This document shows positions 6,748 through 14,989 of a stretch of 45,071 nucleotides of DNA, in pieces. How positions within the stretch are numbered: the stretch's first letter is position 1; every line of letters begins with the position of its first letter. A program made the translations under genes and the position numbers. The stretch lies in assembly GCA_050486545.1 (NCBI GenBank), contig JBJHDM010000025.1, positions 1 through 45,071 on the forward strand. Direction: 5' to 3'. Origin of the DNA: DAOMNN01 sp050486545. Its GTDB lineage: Bacteria > Pseudomonadota > Gammaproteobacteria > Burkholderiales > Rhodocyclaceae. Below the pieces are notes generated by a model, which was not told the origin of the DNA, made no database searches, and was given only the letters and a program-made list of their open reading frames with translations.

Positions 6748-9330
6748 ATGCGCTTCGACAAGCTCACCACGAAGTTCCATCAGGCCTTCTCCGATGCGCA
6801 GAGCATCGCGGTCGGCAACGACAACCCGTTCATCGAGCCGCAGCACCTGCTGATGGCTCTGCTCGATCAGACCGATGGCGGCACCGTTTCGCTGTTGCAG
6901 CGTGCCGGCGCGAATGTGCAGCCTTTGCGTGCGGCACTGAAGAACACCATCGATCGCCTGCCCAAGGTCGAAGGGCACGGTGGTGAAGTGCAGATCGGTC
7001 GGGACCTTGCCAATCTCCTCAACCTGACCGATCGCGAAGCGCAGAAGCGCGGGGACCAGTTCATTGCCAGTGAGCTGTTCCTGTTGGTGCTGTGCGACGA
7101 GAAGGGGGAGACCGGACGGGCGCTGCGTGAGCACGGCCTGACCCGCAAGGCCCTCGAAGCAGCAGTCGAAGCGGTCCGTGGCGGCCAGCGTGTCGACAGC
7201 GAGGAGGCCGAGGGACAGCGCGAAGCGCTGAACAAGTACTGCCTCGATCTCACCGACCGTGCGCGCCAGGGCAAGCTCGATCCGGTCATCGGCCGCGACG
7301 ACGAGATCCGCCGGGCGATCCAGATCCTGCAGCGTCGAACGAAGAACAACCCCGTGCTGATCGGCGAGCCGGGCGTGGGGAAGACGGCAATCGTCGAAGG
7401 GCTGGCACAGCGCATCGTCAATGACGAAGTTCCCGAAACGCTCAAAGGCAAGCGCGTGCTGTCGCTGGACATGGCTGCACTGCTCGCGGGTGCGAAATAC
7501 CGCGGTGAGTTCGAGGAGCGCCTCAAGGCCGTGCTCAAGGAGATCGCCCAGGAGGAAGGTCGCATCATCGTCTTCATCGACGAGATCCATACCATGGTCG
7601 GTGCGGGCAAGGCCGAGGGGGCGATCGACGCGGGCAACATGCTCAAGCCCGCCCTGGCTCGTGGCGAACTGCACTGCATCGGCGCGACGACGCTGGACGA
7701 GTACCGCAAGTACATCGAGAAGGACGCGGCGCTGGAGCGGCGCTTCCAAAAGGTGCTTGTCGAGGAACCGTCGGTCGAGGCGACGATCGCGATCCTGCGC
7801 GGGTTGCAGGAGAAGTACGAGATCCACCACGGTGTCGAGATCACCGATCCGGCCATCGTCGCGGCGGCGGAACTTTCGCATCGCTACATCACCGACCGCT
7901 TCTTGCCCGACAAGGCGATCGACCTCATCGACGAGGCGGCGGCGCGGATCAAGATGGAGATCGACTCGAAGCCGGAAGTCATGGACAAGCTCGACCGGCG
8001 CATGATCCAGCTCAAGATCGAGCGCGAGGCGGTCAAGAAGGAGAAGGACGAGGCTTCGCAGAAGCGCCTGCAACTCATCGAGGAGGAACTCGAGAAGCTG
8101 CAGCGCGAATACAACGATCTCGAGGAGATCTGGAAGGCGGAGAAGGCGAAGGCCCACGGGTCTGCGCACATCAAGGAAGAGATCGACAGCCTGCGCGCGC
8201 AGATGGCCGAGTTCCAGCGCAAGGGGCAGCTCGACAAGGTCGCGGAGATCCAGTACGGCAAGCTTCCCCAGCTCGAGGCGCAACTGAAGGCTGCGGAGCA
8301 GGCAGGCGAGAATGCACAACCGAACCGGCTGCTGCGCACCCAGGTCGGGGCCGAGGAGATCGCCGAAGTCGTGTCGCGGGCGACCGGTATCCCGGTGTCC
8401 AAGATGATGCAGGGCGAGCGCGACAAGCTGCTCAGGATGGAAGAGCGGTTGCACCAGCGCGTCGTCGGCCAGGACGAAGCGGTGCGTCTGGTCGCCGATG
8501 CGATCCGCCGCTCGCGTGCGGGCCTGGCCGACGAGAACCGCCCCTATGGTTCCTTCCTGTTCCTCGGTCCCACCGGGGTCGGCAAGACCGAGCTGTGCAA
8601 GACGCTGGCGGAGTTCCTGTTCGACTCCGAGGAGCACCTGATTCGTATCGACATGAGCGAGTTCATGGAAAAGCACTCCGTCGCCCGCCTGATCGGGGCG
8701 CCGCCGGGCTATGTCGGCTACGAGGAAGGCGGTTACCTCACCGAGCAGGTACGCCGCAAGCCGTACAGCGTGATCCTGTTCGACGAGGTCGAGAAGGCCC
8801 ACCCGGACGTGTTCAACGTGCTGCTTCAGGTGCTGGACGACGGGCGCATGACCGACGGCCAGGGGCGCACGGTGGACTTCAAGAATACCGTCATCGTGAT
8901 GACGTCCAACCTCGGTAGCCAGATGATCCAGCAGATGGCGGGAGACGACTATGGTGTCATCAAGTTGGCGGTGATGGCCGAGGTCAAGACCTTCTTCCGT
9001 CCCGAATTCATCAACCGCATCGACGAGGTCGTGGTGTTCCACGCGCTCGACGAGAAGCATATCGCCGGCATCGCGCGCATCCAGCTTCAGTACCTCGAGA
9101 AGCGGCTGGCCCGGCTCGAGATGGGGCTGGAGGTCACCGAGGAGGCGCTTGCCGAGATCGCCGAGGTCGGCTTCGATCCGGTTTTCGGGGCCCGTCCGCT
9201 CAAGCGCGCCATTCAGGAACGCATCGAAAATCCGTTGGCAAAGGCGATCCTCGAGGGACGGTTCGGCCCCAAGGACCGGATTCGTGCGACGGTCGAGAAT
9301 CGGTCCCTCGTCTTCTCGCGAGCCGACTGA
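6748..9330 (+). CDS. clpB: ATP-dependent disaggregating chaperone ClpB
   Basis: 860 residues, the standard ClpB length. This hexameric AAA+ protein extracts polypeptides from aggregates together with DnaK. Order: double Clp N-domain (about 1-145), AAA-1 with Walker A GEPGVGKT at 206-213 and VFIDEIHTMVG, the middle coiled-coil domain (about 400-530) that separates ClpB from ClpA/ClpC, and AAA-2 with Walker A GPTGVGKT at 607-614 and the pore segment GYVGYEEGG. GAGGA (6735-6739) precedes the ATG at 6748. It is monocistronic: its own RpoH promoter lies upstream and a strong terminator downstream. Confidence 0.98.
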   Translation: MRFDKLTTKFHQAFSDAQSIAVGNDNPFIEPQHLLMALLDQTDGGTVSLLQRAGANVQPLRAALKNTIDRLPKVEGHGGEVQIGRDLANLLNLTDREAQKRGDQFIASELFLLVLCDEKGETGRALREHGLTRKALEAAVEAVRGGQRVDSEEAEGQREALNKYCLDLTDRARQGKLDPVIGRDDEIRRAIQILQRRTKNNPVLIGEPGVGKTAIVEGLAQRIVNDEVPETLKGKRVLSLDMAALLAGAKYRGEFEERLKAVLKEIAQEEGRIIVFIDEIHTMVGAGKAEGAIDAGNMLKPALARGELHCIGATTLDEYRKYIEKDAALERRFQKVLVEEPSVEATIAILRGLQEKYEIHHGVEITDPAIVAAAELSHRYITDRFLPDKAIDLIDEAAARIKMEIDSKPEVMDKLDRRMIQLKIEREAVKKEKDEASQKRLQLIEEELEKLQREYNDLEEIWKAEKAKAHGSAHIKEEIDSLRAQMAEFQRKGQLDKVAEIQYGKLPQLEAQLKAAEQAGENAQPNRLLRTQVGAEEIAEVVSRATGIPVSKMMQGERDKLLRMEERLHQRVVGQDEAVRLVADAIRRSRAGLADENRPYGSFLFLGPTGVGKTELCKTLAEFLFDSEEHLIRIDMSEFMEKHSVARLIGAPPGYVGYEEGGYLTEQVRRKPYSVILFDEVEKAHPDVFNVLLQVLDDGRMTDGQGRTVDFKNTVIVMTSNLGSQMIQQMAGDDYGVIKLAVMAEVKTFFRPEFINRIDEVVVFHALDEKHIAGIARIQLQYLEKRLARLEMGLEVTEEALAEIAEVGFDPVFGARPLKRAIQERIENPLAKAILEGRFGPKDRIRATVENRSLVFSRAD

Positions 9331-9368
9331 ACGAAGTGGGTGCGCCCGGTCGGGCGGCACCCTTGAAG

Positions 9369-9405
9369 CCGGCACCGCAGTCTGCTGCGGTGCCGGTTTT
9401 CCTTT
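9369..9405 (+). terminator. Rho-independent terminator of clpB
   Basis: Perfect 12-bp stem CCGGCACCGCAG (9369-9380) / CTGCGGTGCCGG (9385-9396) with a TCTG loop, followed by TTTTCCTTT. It lies 39 bases after the clpB stop. Confidence 0.95.
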
Positions 9406-9673
9406 CCGGGCCGCGATCGTCCAAGCCAATCGATGAAGTTCGTGTCGCAATTCACGAAAAGCCCTAAAGGCGGCCGTGGTTCTGACGTAACACAAATCAA
9501 GAGTAGTTCTGGAGTGCTACGCTTCGTGCGTCAATACAGGTCCCAAAGGACTAGTGCGAAAGAGTTATTTGCGGACTTCCCTGCCGTAAGCTCCATGCGT
9601 CGCGAACGATAGGCATGGGGCCTATGCAGCAGGCAACAGAAAACCGAAAACCGATCGCAAGGCTGATGAGATC
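9406..9673. other. Gene-free leader of the chemoreceptor gene
   Basis: The 268 bases between the clpB terminator and the chemoreceptor start are less GC-rich than the flanks (for example ACGTAACACAAATCAAGAGTAG). No open frame here looks coding. I looked for a flagellar sigma-28 promoter (TAAA-N15-GCCGATAA) and found only poor matches, near 9465 and 9583. Confidence 0.4.
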
Positions 9674-11740
9674 ATGTCGAGCAAACTGAAGAACCTGACC
9701 TTCCGCTTCATCATTCTGGCCAGCCTGGGCGCCCCTGCGTTGCTGCTGTGGATCACCGGCTATTACTCGTGGTACAGCTGGCGTACCCATGAGATGCTGG
9801 AGAACACGATCGCCGCGAACCGCATGGGTGACCAGATCATCGTCGCGGCCGGTCAGCAGGCGATCGAGCGGGGTTTCACCGCGGGTTTGCTGTCGGCGAG
9901 CGGTGCGGCGAACGATGCTGCGGTACAACGTCTGGCCGGTATCCGTGAGAGGGGGGATCTTGCCCTGCGTGAAGCGTTCGAACTTGCACGCGAGATCGAG
10001 GCGACCGGAAGAGCCTATGAAGGCTTCGTGATCTCGCGCCAGCAGGCCGAGCAAGCGTACGAGCGCGTGCTTGAAGCGCGTCGAAAGGTCGATTCGAGCG
10101 TGTCGGGAGCGTCCCGCACGATCACGGCGCAGGAATGGATCCCGCTGATGTCGGACTTCATCTCCCGCACCGCGCGGATGCGCTTGCAGGTGTTTGCGGA
10201 CAACACGATGCCGCCCGACATCACCTACCCGAACCTCACCACCAAGCATCATTCCTGGCTCGCGTCGGAGTTTGCAGGGCAGGAGCGCGCGGTGATCACC
10301 GCCATGATCAACAGCAACCGGCCGGCCCCGGCGGAGACGCTGCAGCGGCTGATGGCCTATCGCCAGACCGTTGATGCGAACATCGAGAACCTGTTGTTCA
10401 TGCGCAACGTCACCGGACTGCCGGCTTCGGTCGTGGCCGCGATCGATGCGATGGAGGCGAACTTCCTCGGCTCCTTCGAGGAAGTTCGGAAGAAGGTATA
10501 CGCCGAAGCCGCGTCGTTCTCGGGTAGCGGCGGTGATCGCCACTACAGCATTGCGGCGACCGAGTGGTTCGACCAGTCGACCGAGGCGATCAACAGCATC
10601 CTGAGGGTTTCGGAAGCCTTTTCTGCTGTCGGCAACCAGGCCGCGCAGGAGGCGGCGGACATCGCCTACATCCAGATGATCGGCTACATCATCGTCTTCG
10701 TCTTCATGCTGATCATGACGACCGTCGCCACCTTGCTGTTGTTGCGCAAGCTGGGCGCACTGGATCATCTGCGCCAGTCGATGGCGGAGGTGGCAAGCGG
10801 GCAGGGCGACCTGACGCGCCGTCTCGAAGCCGACACCACGGACGAAATCGGCCAGACGTCGACCGCCTTCAACGAGTTCGTGGCCAAGTTGCAGCAGATC
10901 ATTTCGGAGACGAGGACGGTCGTCAACGATCTGTCGCAGGCTGCTGCCAAGGTGATGTCCCACAGCCAGCGCATCCGCGAGGGTTCGAAGGTGCAGAGCG
11001 AGATGTCGTCCTCGACTGCCGCGGCGGTCGAGGAAATGAGCGTCAGCGTCGATCAGGTTGCCGATCACGCCCGCGAGACGCTGGAGGATTCGAAGAAGTC
11101 GGGCGAACTGGCCGATGCCGGTGCCGGGGTGGTGCGTCGTGTTGCGGACGAGATGAAGGCGCTTGCCTCGGCGGTTTCGGACAGTTCCAAGCGGGTCGAA
11201 AGCCTCGGTGACCGCTCGCGCGAGATCGGCGGGATCATCAAGGTGATCCGGGAAATCGCCGAGCAGACGAACCTGCTCGCGCTCAACGCCGCGATCGAGG
11301 CCGCACGGGCCGGTGAGCAGGGCCGCGGCTTCGCCGTGGTCGCCGACGAAGTGCGCAAGCTTGCGGAGCGAACCGGCACCGCGACGGTCGACATCTCGCG
11401 GATGATCGAGACCATCCAGAGCGATACCGACGGGGCGGTTAAGGGCATGCACGCGAGCACCGGACGAGTCGAGCAGGGTGTTGCGCTGACGACCGAGGCC
11501 GCGACTGCACTCGAGAACATCAGCGAGAGCGCGCACCACAACCTGCTGCGGGTTGGTGAGATCGCCAATGCGATGCGCGAGCAGGCTGCGGCCAGCAACG
11601 ACATCTCGGGCAATGTCGAGCAGATCGCCCGCATGGCCGAGGAGAACAACGGTGCGATCGCGGAAACGGCTGCGGAGGCCGAGCAACTCCGGGCGCTATC
11701 GGAGCGCCTGAACGGGCTGGTCGGGCGGTTCAAGGTCTAG
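9674..11740 (+). CDS. Methyl-accepting chemotaxis protein with a NIT-like periplasmic sensor
   Basis: 688 residues. Membrane segment 1 is at about 10-30. A long, mostly helical periplasmic region (about 35-330) contains QQAIERGFTAGLLS, resembling the ERG.sxG core of nitrate/nitrite-sensing (NIT) domains. Membrane segment 2 is at about 333-358, followed by HAMP (about 358-412) and the MCP signalling domain. The hairpin tip EQTNLLALNAAIEAARAGEQGRGFAVVADEVRKLAERT is at about 523-560. The protein ends in GLVGRFKV, without the C-terminal pentapeptide used to tether CheR and CheB. It converges on a minus-strand c-di-GMP operon. No che genes are adjacent, although a CheB-CheR hybrid lies about 18 kb away. 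The ligand is unknown. Confidence 0.9.
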   Translation: MSSKLKNLTFRFIILASLGAPALLLWITGYYSWYSWRTHEMLENTIAANRMGDQIIVAAGQQAIERGFTAGLLSASGAANDAAVQRLAGIRERGDLALREAFELAREIEATGRAYEGFVISRQQAEQAYERVLEARRKVDSSVSGASRTITAQEWIPLMSDFISRTARMRLQVFADNTMPPDITYPNLTTKHHSWLASEFAGQERAVITAMINSNRPAPAETLQRLMAYRQTVDANIENLLFMRNVTGLPASVVAAIDAMEANFLGSFEEVRKKVYAEAASFSGSGGDRHYSIAATEWFDQSTEAINSILRVSEAFSAVGNQAAQEAADIAYIQMIGYIIVFVFMLIMTTVATLLLLRKLGALDHLRQSMAEVASGQGDLTRRLEADTTDEIGQTSTAFNEFVAKLQQIISETRTVVNDLSQAAAKVMSHSQRIREGSKVQSEMSSSTAAAVEEMSVSVDQVADHARETLEDSKKSGELADAGAGVVRRVADEMKALASAVSDSSKRVESLGDRSREIGGIIKVIREIAEQTNLLALNAAIEAARAGEQGRGFAVVADEVRKLAERTGTATVDISRMIETIQSDTDGAVKGMHASTGRVEQGVALTTEAATALENISESAHHNLLRVGEIANAMREQAAASNDISGNVEQIARMAEENNGAIAETAAEAEQLRALSERLNGLVGRFKV

Positions 11741-11840
11741 CCCGCGTTTCTCGCACCTTCACGGCTGCGGCCACCGATGTGCGCGCTGTGGCACGCCGTA
11801 CTCCCTCCCGCCTGTCCCCTCGAGACCGTCGGGAGGTTCG

Positions 11841-14603
11841 CTACAATGCGCAGCGGTGCCCGATTGCGTCGGCCAGTTGGTCGGGCGGGACGGGACGGCT
11901 GAACAGGTAGCCCTGCATCGCGTCGCATCCCGCCCGGGACACGATTTGCCGCTGCGCCTCCGTCTCGACGCCCTCGGCGACCGTGCGCAATCCGAGGTTG
12001 CGCGCCAGGCCTACGATCCCGTTGATGATTGCGGTGCTGTCCGGGTGTTCGATGGCACCGACGATGAATGAGCGGTCGATCTTCAGTTCGTCGATCGGGA
12101 ACCGGTGCAGATAGGCCAGCGAAGAGTAGCCGGTGCCGAAATCGTCCACTGCCAGGGCGACCCCGAGACCCTTCAGATCCGCCAGAATCGTGGCAGCCTC
12201 TTCGGCATTGTCCATGACCGCACTTTCGGTGATCTCGAAGGTCAGGCGGCGGGGCGCCACGTTCGAATCCCGCAGGGCATTGCGGATCTGCCCGACCAGT
12301 CCCGGATCGTGCAATTGCCGTGCGGAAAGGTTGACCGCCACGCCGAGATCCTTGACGTGTGCGTGGGGCGAAGCGTTCCAGGCGCGAATCTGACTGCAAA
12401 CGCGCTCGAGCACCCACGCGCCGAGCGAGCTCATGAGGCCGGCCTGTTCGGCAAGCGGGATGAATTCCGCGGGCGAAATCTGATGGCCATCTTCGTCCTG
12501 CCAGCGCAGCAGTGCTTCGACCCACGGCGTGGTGCCGGTGCGCAGATCGACGATGGGCTGGAAATGCAGCATCAACTGGTCACGCTCGATCGCGAGTCGC
12601 AGGCGCGATTCGATCTCCAGCTTGCGCAAGGCTTCCGCGTTCATGTCGGCCGTATAGAAACGCAAGGCGTTGCGTCCACCCGCCTTGGCGCCGTGCATCG
12701 CTGCGTCGGCATTGCGCAGCAGCGTTTCCGCATCGCCACCATCCTGCGGAAAAATGCTGATGCCGATGCTGGCGCCGAGGGTGATCTCGCGCCCGCCCAC
12801 GGTCAGCGGGCGGGCCAGGGCCTCGAGCATGCGTCCGGCAACCAGGGTGACTTCCTCGATCTTGCCGCAACCGGTCAGCAGCGCGACGAATTCGTCGCCG
12901 CCGATGCGCGCCAGTGCGTCCCGCTCGCGGATGCATTCGTTCAGGCGTTCGGCAATGGCCTGCAAGACCGCATCTCCGGCCTGATGCCCAAGGCTCGTAT
13001 TGATGCGCTTGAACTGGTCCGCATCAAGCAGAAGGATCGCGACACTCGAGTCTTGCCGCCGGGCAAAGGAGATGGCCCGCTCGATGCGGTCGTGCAGCAG
13101 GCTGCGGTTTGCCAGACCGGTCAGGGCGTCGCGTGTGCTGCTGCGTTCGAGTTCTTCCTCATAGCGTCGGCGCTCGGTCACGTCGTTGATGACGCCGACG
13201 AAGTGCCGGACCGGCTCGCCTTCGGCCTGGACGGGGGCAATGGTCAGGTCGTTCCAGAAGAGGCTGCCGTCCTTGCGATAGTTGCGCAGGAGTGCCTGCC
13301 CCTCCCTGCATTCGAGTATCGACGCGCGGATCTCCGCCAGTCCGATCTGCGCCCGATCGCTTCCCATCAGAAAGCGTGGATTGCGTCCGAGCGCTTCCTC
13401 CGCCGGGTATCCGGTAATGCGGGTGAACGCCGCATTGAGATAGATGATCGGTCCATCTTCCTGCGTCAGGTCGGTGATCATGATCCCGTTGGCGGAGGCC
13501 TCGATGGCCTGATACGCGAGCCGGCAGGCCTGTTCGCTCTCGCGCAGCTTCCGTTCCGATTCGCTACGTGCGCGTTCGCGCTCGAAGTTGGACAATGCAT
13601 AGGAGACGTCCGCGGCCATCTCCGAAACCAGTTCCTGCATCGAATCGTCGAAGTGTCCGCGTTCGCAGGAGAGCAAGGACAGGACGGCAACGATGCGCCC
13701 GTCGACTTGTAGCGGGCAGGCGGCTCCCGCACGCAGGCCGCATTGCTCCAGGGCCGGATGGATTGCCTTGAACGCCGGGTCGGCAAGAAGATCGTTGCTC
13801 AGAACCATGCGCTCTTCGGCGATGGCCAGTTGGACCGGCGTGCGCGGTGTGCTCTTTGCATCGAGCGGTCCGATTCGCTCGAACCATTCGCATCCGGGAC
13901 CTTCCCAGGTCCGCGGCGTGATCGCACCGGTGTCCGTATCGACCGTGCCGACCCAGGCCAGCGCGAATCCTCCCCGTGCGACGGCGGTACGGCAGACGGA
14001 CGCGAACAGCGCATCGGCGTCGGTCTGATGGACGATGGCCTGGTTGGTTTCGCTCAGGGCCGCATACAGGCGGTTGAGCCGCCCGATCCGCGCCTCGGAT
14101 GCCTGGAGTTCGGCAAGTCGGCGCTCGAGCTCTTCGGTCTTCTTCTCCAGTTTGTTGACCAGGACCTCACTGTAGAGCTTGAGCGTCGAGGCCTCACCGG
14201 TGGTCGGGTAGCAGATGGCCCGTGTTCCCCGCTCTGCCTGCTCCAGAACCGCCTCGATGCGATGCATGAACACTTCTGGCTCGGCTGGCTTGACGATGAA
14301 CGCGTCGGCGCCGAGGTCGAGGGCCAGCTTCTCGTCCTTCGGTTCGGTATAGGTGGCCGTATAGACGACGAAGGGGATGCCGTTCAGGGCGGGGTCGGCC
14401 TTCCATTCCCGCAGCAGCGTGTAGCCGTCCATGACCGGCATCAGCAGGTCGCTGATGATGAGATCGGGGGGGGAACGGCGCGCCGCTTCCAGCGCCTCGG
14501 CGCCGTTGCCGGCTTCCGCCACCGTATGACCGTGGCCTTGTAGCAGCGCGTGCAGCAGATAGAGGTTCGCCGCGTTGTCATCGACGATGAGAGTGCGTTT
14601 CAC
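11841..14603 (-). CDS. Response regulator with REC-GAF-PAS-GGDEF-EAL domains
   Basis: 920 residues from a GTG at 14603, preceded by GGGAGG on the minus strand; the longer ATG-initiated frame runs through the upstream gene. REC is at 1-120 with acidic pocket Asp8/Asp9 and phospho-acceptor Asp52 (SDLLMPVMDG). Then come a coiled coil (about 150-185), GAF (about 190-345), PAS (about 360-480), GGDEF (motif 568-572, with I-site RERD) and EAL (Glu696 in VEALLRW). The EAL domain keeps the NLSARQL, EITES, DDFGTGYSSL, KIDRSF and AEGVET signatures. Both catalytic halves look intact, so it could make or degrade c-di-GMP according to phosphorylation. Its start overlaps the stop of the DivK-like regulator (GTGA). 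Confidence 0.92.
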   Translation of the reverse strand: MKRTLIVDDNAANLYLLHALLQGHGHTVAEAGNGAEALEAARRSPPDLIISDLLMPVMDGYTLLREWKADPALNGIPFVVYTATYTEPKDEKLALDLGADAFIVKPAEPEVFMHRIEAVLEQAERGTRAICYPTTGEASTLKLYSEVLVNKLEKKTEELERRLAELQASEARIGRLNRLYAALSETNQAIVHQTDADALFASVCRTAVARGGFALAWVGTVDTDTGAITPRTWEGPGCEWFERIGPLDAKSTPRTPVQLAIAEERMVLSNDLLADPAFKAIHPALEQCGLRAGAACPLQVDGRIVAVLSLLSCERGHFDDSMQELVSEMAADVSYALSNFERERARSESERKLRESEQACRLAYQAIEASANGIMITDLTQEDGPIIYLNAAFTRITGYPAEEALGRNPRFLMGSDRAQIGLAEIRASILECREGQALLRNYRKDGSLFWNDLTIAPVQAEGEPVRHFVGVINDVTERRRYEEELERSSTRDALTGLANRSLLHDRIERAISFARRQDSSVAILLLDADQFKRINTSLGHQAGDAVLQAIAERLNECIRERDALARIGGDEFVALLTGCGKIEEVTLVAGRMLEALARPLTVGGREITLGASIGISIFPQDGGDAETLLRNADAAMHGAKAGGRNALRFYTADMNAEALRKLEIESRLRLAIERDQLMLHFQPIVDLRTGTTPWVEALLRWQDEDGHQISPAEFIPLAEQAGLMSSLGAWVLERVCSQIRAWNASPHAHVKDLGVAVNLSARQLHDPGLVGQIRNALRDSNVAPRRLTFEITESAVMDNAEEAATILADLKGLGVALAVDDFGTGYSSLAYLHRFPIDELKIDRSFIVGAIEHPDSTAIINGIVGLARNLGLRTVAEGVETEAQRQIVSRAGCDAMQGYLFSRPVPPDQLADAIGHRCAL

Positions 14604-14989
14604 GATGCCTCCCTGTCGTGGTTGCAAGCGATGAAACGTTCCACTTCCATGGCGAAGGTCGTCGGATCGATCGGCTTTTCGATGTAGCCGTTGCACCCGG
14701 CCTGAAGGCAACGTTCGCGGTCACCGGGCATCGCATAGGAAGTGACCGCCACGATCGGAACGGCGCCGAGGCTCGGTTCCCGGCGCAAGGCCTCCGCGAC
14801 GGCGTAGCCATCCATGCCGGGCAACTGGATGTCGAGCAGGACCAGCGCCGGGTCGATCTGTCGTGCCAGTTCCACACCGTGTGGTCCGTCTCCGGCGTGA
14901 ACGATCTCCCAGCCGCGCCCCTGGAGCAGGAAGGTCGCGAGATAGCGGTTCTGCTCGTTGTCCTCGATCAGGAGTATCCGGTTGTTCAT
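14600..14989 (-). CDS. Single-domain response regulator, DivK-like
   Basis: 129 residues, a lone receiver domain without an output domain. Glu9/Asp10 form the acidic pocket, Asp53 (LLDIQLPGMDG) is the phospho-acceptor, Thr83 (AVTSYAM) the switch residue and Lys105 (IEKP) the conserved lysine. The VAVTSYAMPGDRERCLQAGCNGYIEKPI segment resembles DivK/CpdR-type and phosphorelay receivers. ATG overlaps the kinase stop (ATGA) and its TGA overlaps the GTG of the next gene. The three genes should therefore be translated together, with this protein as a middle or competing phosphate acceptor. Confidence 0.93.
   Translation of the reverse strand: MNNRILLIEDNEQNRYLATFLLQGRGWEIVHAGDGPHGVELARQIDPALVLLDIQLPGMDGYAVAEALRREPSLGAVPIVAVTSYAMPGDRERCLQAGCNGYIEKPIDPTTFAMEVERFIACNHDREAS

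Noticed and set aside
6223..9495. 1090-codon open frame antisense to clpB and phaP
   Set aside because: It mirrors the codon bias of clpB; no family features, no ribosome binding site, and it crosses the clpB terminator.
9465..9590. Sigma-28 flagellar promoter for the chemoreceptor
   Set aside because: TAAA at 9465 is followed after 15 bases by GACGTAAC, and GCCGTAAG at 9583 has no TAAA at the right distance. Neither is close enough to TAAA-N15-GCCGATAA.
11771..11784. CCACCGATGTGCG shared with the tail of the REP-like element near 1040
   Set aside because: Only 13 bases match and there is no GTAG head or hairpin at 11771, so it is not called a REP copy.
11804..11836. CCTCCCG...CGGGAGG hairpin between the chemoreceptor and the REC-GGDEF-EAL gene
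   Set aside because: Seven-base stem with a loop of about 19 bases and no U-run; too weak to call a terminator.
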